From Paenibacillus_AR sp051594765 (GTDB lineage: Bacteria > Bacillota > Bacilli > Paenibacillales > NBRC-103111): a stretch of 64,000 nt of DNA. Below the pieces are notes generated by a model, which worked only from the letters and a program-made list of their open reading frames with translations, did no database searches and was not told the origin of the DNA. Positions 42,373 to 51,179 of the stretch are shown here, piece by piece; position 1 is the stretch's first letter; each line of letters opens with the position of its first letter. The stretch is taken from NCBI RefSeq assembly GCF_051594765.1, contig NZ_JBPPGJ010000009.1, positions 215,936 to 279,935 on the forward strand, read 5' to 3'. The position numbers were made by a program, and so were the translations under genes.

Positions 42373-44442
42373 ATGGAAGTGGAACTTAACCAGTACTTAT
42401 CCATGTTTATCGATGAATCAAAGGATCACCTTCAAGCCATTAACGAGAACCTGCTCAGCTTGGAGCAAAGCCCGTCGGACATCAGCATCGTCCAGAATAT
42501 ATTCCGTTCTGCGCATACGTTGAAGGGCATGTCAGCAACAATGGGCTTCGAGGATTTGGCGAAGCTGACCCATGAGATGGAAAACGTGCTCGACCTAGTC
42601 CGCAATAACAAACTTTCCATGGATTCATTCATCTTCGATTGTCTCTTCAAAGGCACGGATGCGCTGGAGAACATGGTGAACGACATCATCCAGGGCGGTA
42701 CGGGTCAAGCGGATGTATCCCATATCGTAACGGCTCTGAAGTCAATCGTTTCTGGCGATTATCAGAAGCAGGAAGCACCGGCGGCCGCTCAGAAACAGGA
42801 GACGAAGCCGGCAGCATCTGGCTCCATGGATTTGGACGAGTTCCAGTACTCCGTCATCGAACAATCCATATCCGCCGGGCATCAAGTGTTCTTTATAGAG
42901 GTTAGCGTCCGCGAGGATTGTGTTCTGAAAGCGGCACGTGCCTATATGGTGTTCGATCTGTTCGAGCACAACGGGGAAGTCGTGAAATCCACTCCTTCCG
43001 TACAGGATATCGAGCAGGAGAAATTCGATCGGTCCTTCTCCGTATTCTTCATCTCCCAATTGGGACAAGAGCAGCTTCAGGGCATGATTCTGAATGTGTC
43101 CGAGATCGAATCGGCCAAGGTTGTAACAGTAGACGAAGCTTTCTTGAAGGACATCGCGGAGCAAAAGAACGCGGCTCACATACAAGCTCAAGCCGTCGTG
43201 ACCCAAGCACCGGCAGCTTCCGTACCTGCCAATGCTCCTGCAGGAGGACAGGCTCCGGCGGCCAAGGCGGCCGGCGGTCAGCAGGCTGTAGCAAACCGGA
43301 CCATCCGGGTGGATATCGAACGGTTGGATCTCTTGATGAATCTCTTCAGCGAAATGCTGATCGACCGGGTTCGGCTGGAGCAGCTGGCCAGCGAAGTCCG
43401 GCGCTCGGATCTGACCGAGACGGTCGAGCACATGGCCAGGGTCAGCAGCGATCTGCAGAACATCGTGTTGAAGCTCCGGATGGTTCCGGTGGACACGGTC
43501 TTCAACCGCTTCCCTCGTATGGTGCGAGACGTGGCCAAGTCATTGGACAAAAAGGTGGATCTGGTCATCATCGGTGCGGAAACGGAGCTCGACCGCACGG
43601 TCGTGGACGAGATCGGCGATCCGTTGGTCCATCTCCTTCGGAATTCCGTCGACCACGGGGTCGAACCGATTACAGATCGGATCAAGGCCGGCAAGAACGA
43701 GACCGGCACCGTGTATCTTAGGGCCTTCCACAGCGGTAACCACGTCTTCATCGAGATCGAGGACGATGGCCGCGGCATCAACCGGGAGAAGGTGCTGAAG
43801 ACCGCCATCAACAAAGGGATTGTCAAGCCGGAGCAAGCCGACCGGATGACCAATGATGAAGTGGCCGCTCTTCTCTTCGCACCGGGCTTCAGTACCGCCG
43901 ACAAAATCTCCGATATTTCAGGCCGCGGCGTCGGTCTGGACGTCGTGAAGACCAAGATCGAATCCCTGGGCGGCGTGGTCAGCGTTGAATCCAAGCCTGG
44001 ACTTGGCACGAAGTTCTCGGTTCAGCTGCCTCTGACCCTGTCCATTATCGCCGCCATGCTCGTCCGGGTGGAGAAGGAAAAATACGCTATTCCGCTGTCC
44101 TCCATCGTCGAAACGGCTTCGATCAAGTCCGAGCAGGTCCGTTATATCCATGGCGCTCCTATGATTACGTTCCGCAATAGCGTCATCCCGCTGGTATCGT
44201 TGGCCGAGGTGTATGAAGTGCCTTCCGCTGCGGAATTCAAAGCGGGCGAGACGGAGATCGTCATCGTGAAGAAGGGCGATAAGATGGCGGCATTAATCGT
44301 AAGCGAGCTGATCGGCCAGCAGGAGATCGTCTTGAAGAATATGGGCAAGTACTTGTCGAACGTGTTCGCTATCTCCGGCGCCACCATTCTGGGAGACGGC
44401 CAAGTGGCTCTGATCATCGATACCAACGCACTCATTAAATAA
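42373..44442 (+). CDS. cheA: Chemotaxis histidine kinase CheA
   Basis: This 689-residue kinase has a P1 phosphotransfer domain with the His in FRSAHTLKGMSATMGF (about residue 48) and a P2 CheY-binding domain near 155-260. An Ala/Pro linker leads to the P3 dimerisation helices. The P4 ATPase has N box LVHLLRNSVDHGVE, G1 DDGRGIN and G2 GRGVGLDVVK. The P5 CheW-like domain ends the protein. Length compares with 672 in B. subtilis. GACGGAGGTG precedes ATG 42373. Confidence 0.97.
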   Translation: MEVELNQYLSMFIDESKDHLQAINENLLSLEQSPSDISIVQNIFRSAHTLKGMSATMGFEDLAKLTHEMENVLDLVRNNKLSMDSFIFDCLFKGTDALENMVNDIIQGGTGQADVSHIVTALKSIVSGDYQKQEAPAAAQKQETKPAASGSMDLDEFQYSVIEQSISAGHQVFFIEVSVREDCVLKAARAYMVFDLFEHNGEVVKSTPSVQDIEQEKFDRSFSVFFISQLGQEQLQGMILNVSEIESAKVVTVDEAFLKDIAEQKNAAHIQAQAVVTQAPAASVPANAPAGGQAPAAKAAGGQQAVANRTIRVDIERLDLLMNLFSEMLIDRVRLEQLASEVRRSDLTETVEHMARVSSDLQNIVLKLRMVPVDTVFNRFPRMVRDVAKSLDKKVDLVIIGAETELDRTVVDEIGDPLVHLLRNSVDHGVEPITDRIKAGKNETGTVYLRAFHSGNHVFIEIEDDGRGINREKVLKTAINKGIVKPEQADRMTNDEVAALLFAPGFSTADKISDISGRGVGLDVVKTKIESLGGVVSVESKPGLGTKFSVQLPLTLSIIAAMLVRVEKEKYAIPLSSIVETASIKSEQVRYIHGAPMITFRNSVIPLVSLAEVYEVPSAAEFKAGETEIVIVKKGDKMAALIVSELIGQQEIVLKNMGKYLSNVFAISGATILGDGQVALIIDTNALIK

Positions 44443-44473
44443 GCGGACCAATATTCCTCGGGAGGGAATCCAC

Positions 44474-44932
44474 ATGGGAGAAGAAATCAAAGTCATCGTG
44501 TTTGCGCTTGCCAATGAAGAGTACGGAATCGAAGTGGAGAAGGTCAAAACCATCGAGCGCATGATGCCGATGACCCGTGTACCGAAAACCTATGACTTCA
44601 TCAAAGGAGTCATCAATCTTCGCGGCGTGGTCGTTCCGGTTCTCGATTTAAGAGGCCGCTTCGGCCTGCCGGAGAGTGAATACACGGACAATACCAGGAT
44701 CGTGATCATCGCCGTTAACGAGATGGAAGTCGGAATGATCGTGGATTCGGCCAATGACGTCATCGACGTGGACACCGATCAGATTCAGGATCCGCCGGAG
44801 ATCGTCGGCGGTGTACGCGCCAAGTATCTGCGCGGCGTTGCCAAGGTGGGAGACCGTCTTCTGGTACTGCTGAACCTGAAGGAAGTATTAAGCAAGGGTG
44901 AGATTATCAAACTAGAAGAGCTAGAGGAGTAA
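44474..44932 (+). CDS. cheW: Chemotaxis coupling protein CheW
   Basis: This 152-residue CheW domain (IKVIVFALANEEYGIEVEKVKTIERM, residues 4-29, then FIKGVINLRGVVVPVLDLRGRFGLP) links receptors to CheA. GGGAGGG lies about 7 nt before ATG 44474. The stop overlaps the cheC start (TAATG). Confidence 0.96.
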   Translation: MGEEIKVIVFALANEEYGIEVEKVKTIERMMPMTRVPKTYDFIKGVINLRGVVVPVLDLRGRFGLPESEYTDNTRIVIIAVNEMEVGMIVDSANDVIDVDTDQIQDPPEIVGGVRAKYLRGVAKVGDRLLVLLNLKEVLSKGEIIKLEELEE

Positions 44933-45558
44933 TGCCGGTGACTGAATTCAAACCTTTTGCCGAACTGCAGATGGACGTTCTGAAGGAAGTGGGGAACATT
45001 GGGGCGGGGCATGCCGCAACGGCATTATCCAAGCTGCTGGATAAGCCGGTGGACATGCTGGTCCCCAAGGTCCGGATGGTTCCGTTCGAAGAAATTGCGG
45101 AGAGCGTCGGCGGCATTGAACAGGTTGTGGTGGCTATCTTCCTGCGGGTGGACGGGGAAACTCCCGGGAACATGTTCTTTATTCTGACCCAGGAATCAGC
45201 CAAACGGCTGCTCAGCAACATCGTCGGGATCGAGGTGGAGAGTGACGACTCCTATACGGAGATGGAGCTGTCCGCCTTGAACGAAATCGGCAATATTCTG
45301 GCCGGCTCCTATCTGACCTCCCTGGCTGATTTTACGAATTTGAACATGCAGCCGACCGTCCCTTCTCTCGCCATCGATATGGCCGGCGCCATCCTGACGT
45401 ACGGACTCCTGCAATATGGCGAGATGGGCGATCATGCGCTATTGATTGATACGGCGTTTCTGGAAGGGAAGAACGAAGTCGAGGGTCACTTCTTCCTGAT
45501 CCCGGACCCCCAATCCTTTGATAAAATCTTCGCAGCGTTAGGAGTGCCGCACGGATGA
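44932..45558 (+). CDS. cheC: CheY-P phosphatase CheC
   Basis: This 208-residue protein has both phosphatase-type helices: MDVLKEVGNIGAGHAATALSKL near the N-terminus and LSALNEIGNILAGSYLTSL in the middle, each with the E..N pair. CheC removes phosphate from CheY-P and forms a complex with CheD for adaptation. Length equals B. subtilis CheC (209). It is coupled to cheW by TAATG and to cheD by ATGA. Confidence 0.96.
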   Translation: MPVTEFKPFAELQMDVLKEVGNIGAGHAATALSKLLDKPVDMLVPKVRMVPFEEIAESVGGIEQVVVAIFLRVDGETPGNMFFILTQESAKRLLSNIVGIEVESDDSYTEMELSALNEIGNILAGSYLTSLADFTNLNMQPTVPSLAIDMAGAILTYGLLQYGEMGDHALLIDTAFLEGKNEVEGHFFLIPDPQSFDKIFAALGVPHG

Positions 45559-46049
45559 CGCAGGAAGCTCTTATCAAAGTCGGAATGGCGGACCTGAACG
45601 TAGCCTCATTGACCGGAATTTTGAAGACAACAGGTCTGGGTTCCTGCGTAGGAGTAACCCTGTGGGACCCCAGGGTAAAGGTGGCGGGTATGGCCCACAT
45701 CATGCTTCCTTCATCGGACATCGCCAAAGAGGGCAATATGAACATAGCCAAGTATGCCGATACCGCACTGCCTGAAATGATCAGCAAAATGGAGAAGCTA
45801 GGCGCACTCGTCAGCCGCATGGAAGCGAAGCTGGCCGGCGGAGCACAGATGTTCGCCTTCTCCAACAACAGCGACACCATGAGAATCGGTCCTCGTAACG
45901 TCGAGTCCTGCAAGGAGATCTTGAACCGGTACCGGATTCCGATCCGGTCGGAGGATACTGGCGCGAACTATGGGCGAACCATTGAATTTGATTGTGCTAC
46001 CGGAATGCTGGTGATCCGGAGCGTACAACATGGAGTAAAGGAAATATAG
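45555..46049 (+). CDS. cheD: Chemoreceptor glutamine deamidase CheD
   Basis: This 164-residue enzyme has the catalytic Cys in TTGLGSCVGVTLWDP and the His in KVAGMAHIMLPSS, in the order typical of CheD. ARLAGGAQMF-like KLAGGAQMFAFSN and IRSEDTGANYGRTIEFD complete the fold. It deamidates receptor Gln residues and partners CheC. It starts in an ATGA overlap with cheC. Confidence 0.96.
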   Translation: MTQEALIKVGMADLNVASLTGILKTTGLGSCVGVTLWDPRVKVAGMAHIMLPSSDIAKEGNMNIAKYADTALPEMISKMEKLGALVSRMEAKLAGGAQMFAFSNNSDTMRIGPRNVESCKEILNRYRIPIRSEDTGANYGRTIEFDCATGMLVIRSVQHGVKEI

Positions 46050-46051
46050 CG

Positions 46052-46465
46052 ATGATAGGATCCTTCCGTTGGAACTTGTTTGCAGGAGCTGTCGGATTTG
46101 CCGGAACGCTGCTTGCATCCTTTCCTCGAAACGTATGGAAAACCGCACTGATTCATAGCTTCTACAGCTTCCTTTTTCTCATCCTGTTCACCTTCGTGGT
46201 CCGTTGGGTCTTGGCCCTCTTGATCGCCTCCTCCGGTGTACGATCCGGCCCGGGGGATATCCAGGAGACCGGGACCGAACCCCACAAGGGGCGTACCATC
46301 GACCTGTCTACCCCGGATAATGGGGAAATGCCGGGCTCCCAGACGGAGCAGGGCTCCGAAGACTCCTTATCCTTTACACCTTTGAATCCGCCTAAGCTTA
46401 CAACCAAGATGGATCAGGACCCGGAAGAGCTCGTTAAAGCGCTGCGCCGTATGACGGAAGAGTAA
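46052..46465 (+). CDS. Membrane protein of the fla/che operon with KGRxIDLS motif
   Basis: This 137-residue protein starts at ATG 46052, with GGAGTAAAGG about 12 nt upstream. The N-terminal half holds two hydrophobic segments (LFAGAVGFAGTLLASF and FYSFLFLILFTFVVRWVLALLIA). The cytoplasmic tail contains EPHKGRTIDLS and ends DPEELVKALRRMTEE. It sits between cheD and sigD, where B. subtilis has no gene. A similar KGRxIDMS motif ends the small protein encoded at 48721. The function is unknown; the operon position points to flagella or signalling. Confidence 0.7.
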   Translation: MIGSFRWNLFAGAVGFAGTLLASFPRNVWKTALIHSFYSFLFLILFTFVVRWVLALLIASSGVRSGPGDIQETGTEPHKGRTIDLSTPDNGEMPGSQTEQGSEDSLSFTPLNPPKLTTKMDQDPEELVKALRRMTEE

Positions 46466-46483
46466 GGGGGTGGAGGATAGACC

Positions 46484-47272
46484 GTGTTAGAACAAAAAGC
46501 TTCTCAAATCTCCCATTCGGAGCTCTGGCGGCAATGGAAGGAAGAAGGCCGCTCCGAAGCTAAAAAGGAATTGATCGAGGTCTTTTTACCCCTGGTGGAA
46601 TTCGTCAGCAACCGCCTAGCCATTGGATTGCCCAAGAACGTATCCAAGGATGATTTGATGAGCTTTGGAATCATCGGCTTGATTGACGCAGTGGAGAAGT
46701 TCGATTACTTGCGCGGATTGCAGTTCGAGACCTACGCCTCCTGGAGAATCCGCGGCGCGATCATAGACGGCTTGCGTCAAGGAGATTGGGTGCCCCGTTC
46801 CGTCCGTGAGAAGGCGAAGCGGGTGGAGGAGGCTTACTCCAAGCTCGAGCAGCAGTATTTGCGGTCCGTGACGGACGAAGAGATCAGCTCTTACCTCCAG
46901 GTGTCCATTCAGGAATTCCAACAGATGGTGCAGGATATTGCCGTTACCACGGTTTGTTCCATTGACGATCCGATCCGGGATGAGGAATCGGAGACCCGAT
47001 TATCTCTATTGGTGGATGAAAAAGCCAAAAATCCCGAAATTACGGTTAATGAGTTTTTCCTGAAGGATATGCTGGCCAAATCCATCGACCGTCTTACGGA
47101 GAAGGAGCGCACGGTGATCTCGCTCTTCTACTTCGAAGACTTGTCATTAAGCGAAATCGCCGAAGTGATGTCCTTGTCGCCCTCGCGGATCTCTCAGCTC
47201 CATTCGAAAGCGATCCTGAGGTTAAGAGGGTCACTGACCCGGCACAAAGCACAGCTGATGCAAAATTCATAA
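46484..47272 (+). CDS. sigD: Flagellar/motility sigma factor SigD (FliA type)
   Basis: This 262-residue sigma-28 factor directs RNA polymerase to filament, motor and chemotaxis promoters. Region 2 (LAIGLPKNVSKDDLMSFGIIGLIDAVEKFDY, about 45-75), region 3 (RSVREKAKRVEEAYSKLEQ) and region 4 (LTEKERTVISLFYFEDLSLSEIAEVMSLSPSRISQLHSKAILRLR, about 208-252) are intact. GTG 46484 follows AAGGGGGTGGAGG. It is regulated by an anti-sigma factor FlgM, which is not encoded here. Confidence 0.97.
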   Translation: MLEQKASQISHSELWRQWKEEGRSEAKKELIEVFLPLVEFVSNRLAIGLPKNVSKDDLMSFGIIGLIDAVEKFDYLRGLQFETYASWRIRGAIIDGLRQGDWVPRSVREKAKRVEEAYSKLEQQYLRSVTDEEISSYLQVSIQEFQQMVQDIAVTTVCSIDDPIRDEESETRLSLLVDEKAKNPEITVNEFFLKDMLAKSIDRLTEKERTVISLFYFEDLSLSEIAEVMSLSPSRISQLHSKAILRLRGSLTRHKAQLMQNS

Positions 47273-47292
47273 GGCGAGAGGAGGAGATCCGG

Positions 47293-48702
47293 ATGACTGA
47301 GCAAGGAATGCCGTTGGAGTATTATGTGAATGTTACGTTGTCCCAGGATAAATTAGTTGCTTACCTTCATTTCACGAATTGCGACGAAACCTTTACATGC
47401 ACGGTTGCGCAATTGGAAGATATCGTTAAGAACCAGCATATCATCCATGGAGTCAACCACGAGATTTTGGCTAAAATCGCATCGACCCCTGTTGCTTATA
47501 TGTTGGAAAAAACCATAATTGCAACCGGAGATAAACCGGTAGACGGCAAAGACGGCTACATCGAATACATGTACGATTTGAACGGGAATGAAAAACGGCC
47601 GTTGGAACGAGAAGACGGGACCGTTAACTATAAAGAAGTCACCTCCATCAACAATGTCCGTAAAGGACAGATCATTGCGAAGCGGATCCCTCCCATGGAC
47701 GGGACGAACGGTAAAGCGGTCACAGGTGAAGCGCTGTTTGCCAAGGCGGGCAAAGAAGCACGTTTCAAGCTAGGCAAAAATGTGGTGACCGATACGGAGC
47801 AAACAGCCATGTATGCCGCCATAGACGGCGTTGTGGTCAAGACGGACCGGGATAAAATCAACGTTTTCCCCATCTACGAGGTGAATGGGGATGTGGATTT
47901 TAATGTCGGGAATATTAATTTTGTGGGCACCGTGGTGATTCGCGGCAATGTTCATCCCGGGTTCAAGGTCAAGGCATCGGGAGATATCCGGGTTACAGGC
48001 GGCGTAGAAGCGGCTGAGCTGGAAGCGGAGGGCTCCATCGAGATCAGCGCTGGAATTCTGGGCCAGCATAAGGGATTCGTTAAGGCCGGCAAGAACGTGA
48101 AAAGCTCCTTCATCCAGGACGGTACCGTCGAAGCGGGTGAGGATATTGTTGTTTCACAAAGCATCATGCACTCCACCATCCGCGCGGGTAAAAACGTTCT
48201 CTGTCAGGGAACCAAAGGACTGATTGTAGGCGGTACCATCCAAGCGGGCGATAAGGTTGTGGCCCGTACCGTCGGCAATTCCATGTCCACCGTAACCGCT
48301 ATCGAGGTCGGAGTTCTGCCGGAGCTGCGCAATGAGCTTATCCAATTGCGGACTCAGATGCGGAGCCAGATGGATAACCTGGATAAGACGGAGAAGGCTC
48401 TCTCTCTGCTGGATCAGATGGCGGCAGCCGGACAGCTGTCGCCGGATAAGCTGGCCATGCGCATCAAGCTGGGCCATACCAAGAAGCAGGCCGTCGACGA
48501 GCTGGCCCACCTGAAGGAACGGATTCTTGAGATCGAGAAGACGCTGGAGGATACGGATAAAGCGAAGGTCATGGTCGGCTCCATGGTATACGGCGGGACG
48601 AAGATCGTCATCGGGCGGTATACCAAGTTCGTCAAGGATCCAACATCACGTGTGTGCTTCAAGCTTGATAACGGAGACATCGTGGCGACCGCGAACTTCT
48701 AG
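47293..48702 (+). CDS. FapA (DUF342) flagellar assembly protein A
   Basis: This 469-residue protein has an N-terminal helical/beta part. FapA-type repeats follow in a right-handed beta-helix (about 190-330; DVDFNVGNINFVGTVVIRG, GDIRVTGGVEAAELEAEGSIEI, GTVEAGEDIVVSQSIMHSTIRAGKN). A coiled coil (about 345-425) and a beta tail complete it. The DUF342 family occurs in flagellar operons of Firmicutes and others with poorly known function. GAGAGGAGGAGAT lies upstream of ATG 47293. B. subtilis has no gene at this place. Confidence 0.85.
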   Translation: MTEQGMPLEYYVNVTLSQDKLVAYLHFTNCDETFTCTVAQLEDIVKNQHIIHGVNHEILAKIASTPVAYMLEKTIIATGDKPVDGKDGYIEYMYDLNGNEKRPLEREDGTVNYKEVTSINNVRKGQIIAKRIPPMDGTNGKAVTGEALFAKAGKEARFKLGKNVVTDTEQTAMYAAIDGVVVKTDRDKINVFPIYEVNGDVDFNVGNINFVGTVVIRGNVHPGFKVKASGDIRVTGGVEAAELEAEGSIEISAGILGQHKGFVKAGKNVKSSFIQDGTVEAGEDIVVSQSIMHSTIRAGKNVLCQGTKGLIVGGTIQAGDKVVARTVGNSMSTVTAIEVGVLPELRNELIQLRTQMRSQMDNLDKTEKALSLLDQMAAAGQLSPDKLAMRIKLGHTKKQAVDELAHLKERILEIEKTLEDTDKAKVMVGSMVYGGTKIVIGRYTKFVKDPTSRVCFKLDNGDIVATANF

Positions 48703-48720
48703 AGCCGGGAGGGATGAAGG

Positions 48721-49056
48721 ATGAGCTTCAAAGCCATCGACATGTCCTTGGCCGTTCATAAGACCAACGATGCCGCCCAGCTGCAGCGTGACCTGCATCA
48801 TAAGCCGCAAAGCGATCAGTCTGCCTTGGCCCAATCGGGTATCAAGACGGATGAGATCAATCGGCAGAAAGCGCCGAAGCTCGAAGAAACGGACAAGTCC
48901 AAGATCCGTGACAACCGCAAAGGGAAGCGGCAGGATAAGTCTGGCACATCAGCCTCCCATGCCGAGCAAGCATCGCCGGAGAATGGGCCAGAGGCGAAGA
49001 AGCCGCCTGAACCCCTTCATCCCTACAAGGGGCGTCATATTGATATGTCGCTCTAA
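48721..49056 (+). CDS. Small charged protein with C-terminal KGRxIDMS motif
   Basis: This 111-residue protein has a short ordered N-terminus (MSFKAIDMSLAVHKTNDAAQLQ), a long Lys/Glu/Gln-rich disordered middle and a conserved-looking end PYKGRHIDMSL. GGGAGGGATGAAGG lies before ATG 48721. It is in the operon between fapA and the SwrB-like gene. The first residues suggest a small RNA-binding or export-related protein, but this is only an impression. The function is unknown. Confidence 0.7.
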   Translation: MSFKAIDMSLAVHKTNDAAQLQRDLHHKPQSDQSALAQSGIKTDEINRQKAPKLEETDKSKIRDNRKGKRQDKSGTSASHAEQASPENGPEAKKPPEPLHPYKGRHIDMSL

Positions 49057-49088
49057 CGTAGCTGTATTGGAACCTGACGGAATCGGAA

Positions 49089-49709
49089 GTGATAGGTTTG
49101 AAGGAACCGTTTATGTACGTAGTGATGATCGGGCTGCTGATCTTGGTATTCTCATCTCTCCTGCCCAAGAACAAGTCCTCCGCCTCGAAGAGCGGGTCAC
49201 CTGAGCTGATGAAGGAAATGGAAGAAACGATGGAGGGTTTCCTCGCCGAGCTGGAGGAGGATAACCAGAAGCTGATCGGAACGATGACCGCCATGAAGCA
49301 GGAACATGAGGCAGCGGTTCGGAAGCTGTCGGACCGGGTGGATCTGCTCGAGCAGCAGCTGCGTGAGCAGAGTCTGGAGTGGAACCGGTTGACGCTTCAA
49401 CGGCTGGAACGTCAAGAAGCCGAGCAAGCGGAGCGGGACCGTCATCCTGCCAGCGTTGGCGCTGTCATGTCCGTACAAGCTGCGGGCAGTGCCGGAACGA
49501 CCATATCTTCTGCGAAGACGGAGCTTGTTCCGGATGAGCCTCCGGTGATGCCGGTGACGATCCGGTCCCGCTATGAGGAATTGTTCCGGATGCATGATGA
49601 GGGCAAATCGGTGGAATACATAGCGAAGAAATCCGGCATGAACAAAGGCGAGGTTCAGTTGATCATTCAATTGGCCGTACAGGAGGAACGCAAAGGTGTT
49701 CAAAAATAG
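49089..49709 (+). CDS. SwrB-like membrane protein with coiled coil and HTH-like end
   Basis: This protein of up to 206 residues has one N-terminal TM helix (residues about 9-24, MYVVMIGLLILVFSSLL). A coiled coil lies at about 38-125, followed by an Ala/Ser linker. A C-terminal HTH-like helix pair (LFRMHDEGKSVEYIAKKSGMNKGEVQLIIQLA) completes it. That layout and its place after sigD correspond to SwrB (YlxL) of B. subtilis, which promotes basal body maturation. Start may be GTG 49089, TTG 49098 or ATG 49113; the last has AAGGA nearby. It overlaps the next gene by 14 nt. Confidence 0.7.
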   Translation: MIGLKEPFMYVVMIGLLILVFSSLLPKNKSSASKSGSPELMKEMEETMEGFLAELEEDNQKLIGTMTAMKQEHEAAVRKLSDRVDLLEQQLREQSLEWNRLTLQRLERQEAEQAERDRHPASVGAVMSVQAAGSAGTTISSAKTELVPDEPPVMPVTIRSRYEELFRMHDEGKSVEYIAKKSGMNKGEVQLIIQLAVQEERKGVQK

Positions 49710-50211
49710 ATCGTTCCTTAAAGGGCTGGGTTCGGGCTTTATTGCCGGAGCTCTTTTGCTGCAGATTATGATCATGGTCCGCGAGGTGGATAACCGGGTG
49801 CCGCAGACCGAACAAGGCACTCGCCCGGAGGTGACCGCTGAGGTCATCAAGCAGCGGGCAGCGGAATTCAATCTGAAGGTCTATGACAAGAACGAGAAGG
49901 TCTACGACCAGAAGCAATTGGATGATACGGTGGCGAAGGCAGTGGCGGCGGCGAAGGCGGAAGGGGCTGGCGCTCCGGCTGGGACACAGGGACCGAAGCA
50001 GGTGACCGTCTATATCTTAGAGGGGATGCCGGCGACGAACGTGGTCGACCTTCTGTATAAGTCGGGGATCATCGTGGACCGGCAGGCTTTGGAGACGACC
50101 ATCATCGAAGGACAGTACACCTCGAAACTCCGGGCCGGGCTCTACACGTTCAACCTGAATGAGAAGATCGAGGATGTCATTGCGAAGCTTACGGCACCTC
50201 CGCGCCATTGA
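49696..50211 (+). CDS. YceG/MltG N-domain-like membrane protein without catalytic domain
   Basis: This 171-residue protein has a TM helix (residues about 8-27, LGSGFIAGALLLQIMIMV), an Ala/Lys-rich linker and a C-terminal LysM-like module. VTVYILEGMPATNVVDLLYKSGIIVD and GQYTSKLRAGLYTFNLNEKIEDVIAKL recall the N-terminal module of the YceG/MltG endolytic transglycosylases. The catalytic part of MltG (about 200 more residues with Glu) is absent. GTG 49696 follows GGAGGAACGC. It is the last gene of the operon, ended by a strong terminator. Confidence 0.65.
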   Translation: MFKNRSFLKGLGSGFIAGALLLQIMIMVREVDNRVPQTEQGTRPEVTAEVIKQRAAEFNLKVYDKNEKVYDQKQLDDTVAKAVAAAKAEGAGAPAGTQGPKQVTVYILEGMPATNVVDLLYKSGIIVDRQALETTIIEGQYTSKLRAGLYTFNLNEKIEDVIAKLTAPPRH

Positions 50212-50248
50212 CAAGGGCTCCCTCCCCGGGAAGCCCTTGTTCGTTTTT
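50211..50248 (+). terminator. Intrinsic terminator of the fla/che operon
   Basis: ACAAGGGCTCCC pairs with GGGAAGCCCTTGT, a stem of about 12 bp with a bulge and small loop, and TCGTTTTT follows. It lies directly at the stop codon of the last gene. Confidence 0.85.
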
Positions 50249-50295
50249 ATTCGGCTGTCTGTGGCAATGAGTGTCGAAATCAAGGTTTTCGCCAG

Positions 50296-50324
50296 TTGCA
50301 ACGCCTATGCAGTTGTGGTATAGT
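50296..50324 (+). promoter_or_regulatory. rpsB promoter
   Basis: TTGCAA (50296-50301) and TATAGT (50319-50324) are separated by exactly 17 bp, with TGG before the -10. Transcription would begin near 50331, giving an rpsB leader of about 125 nt. Confidence 0.65.
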
Positions 50325-50330
50325 TATTAG

Positions 50331-50457
50331 CGGTGTTAAGAAGTGTTACAAAACACACGCCGATCAATTCTCGGAAACGGTGCTCCGCAAGGAGTTTTTC
50401 CGCGAAAGTGCGACCGGCGGCGGACACTAAAAACCAATTTTAAGGAGGTGCGTGAGG
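50331..50457 (+). promoter_or_regulatory. Structured rpsB leader
   Basis: CGGAAA (50372-50377) pairs with TTTCCG (50397-50402), and CTCC (50383-50386) pairs with GGAG (50391-50394), closed by a GCAA tetraloop. The sequence downstream is purine-rich and ends in TAAGGAGGTG. The element sits where ribosomal protein S2 leaders autoregulate rpsB in other bacteria; S2 binding here is inferred. Confidence 0.45.
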
Positions 50458-51156
50458 ATGGCAGTAATTTCCATGAAACAGCTTCTGGAAGCTGGGGTAC
50501 ACTTCGGTCACCAAACCCGTCGTTGGAACCCGAAAATGGACAAATACATCTTCACCGAAAGAAACGGCATTTACATTATCGACCTGCAGAAGACTGTGAA
50601 GAAGGTCGAGGAAGCTTACAACTTCGTGAAATCCGTCGCAGCAGAGGGCGGCACTTTCCTGTTCGTAGGCACCAAGAAGCAAGCTCAGGATTCCGTTAAG
50701 GAAGAGGCTGAGCGCAGCGGCATGTACTACATCAACCAGCGTTGGTTGGGTGGTACGCTGACCAACTTCTCCACCATTCAGAAGCGGATCGACCGCCTGC
50801 ATGAGCTGGAGCGTTGGGAGCAAGACGGCACCTTCGAAGTACTGCCTAAGAAAGAGGTTATCATTCTCCGCAAGGAAATGGAACGTCTGGAGAAATTCCT
50901 GGGCGGCATCAAGAACATGAAGGGCCTGCCGAGCGCATTGTTCGTCATCGACCCGCGCAAAGAGCGCATCGCCGTAGCCGAAGCCCGCAAGCTGGGTATT
51001 CCGATCGTAGGTATCGTCGATACCAACTGCGATCCGGACGAAATCGACTACGTGATCCCGGGTAACGACGACGCGATCCGCGCCGTGAAGCTGCTGACTG
51101 CCAAGATGGCTGACGCAGTGATCGAAGCGCATCAAGGCGAGCAAACCACGGCGTAA
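50458..51156 (+). CDS. rpsB: 30S ribosomal protein S2
   Basis: This 232-residue S2 protein has the N-terminal MKQLLEAGVHFGHQTRRWNPKM, the RWLGGTLTNF block and DPRKERIAVAEARKLGIPIVGIVDTNCDPD. ATG 50458 has AAGGAGGTG 8 nt upstream; GTG 50452 lies within the spacing and is unlikely. S2 binds late in small-subunit assembly and bridges to the mRNA exit. It is followed by its own terminator, then tsf, the usual pair. Confidence 0.97.
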   Translation: MAVISMKQLLEAGVHFGHQTRRWNPKMDKYIFTERNGIYIIDLQKTVKKVEEAYNFVKSVAAEGGTFLFVGTKKQAQDSVKEEAERSGMYYINQRWLGGTLTNFSTIQKRIDRLHELERWEQDGTFEVLPKKEVIILRKEMERLEKFLGGIKNMKGLPSALFVIDPRKERIAVAEARKLGIPIVGIVDTNCDPDEIDYVIPGNDDAIRAVKLLTAKMADAVIEAHQGEQTTA

Positions 51157-51179
51157 GCTGAAGCGATAGAACGTAGAAG

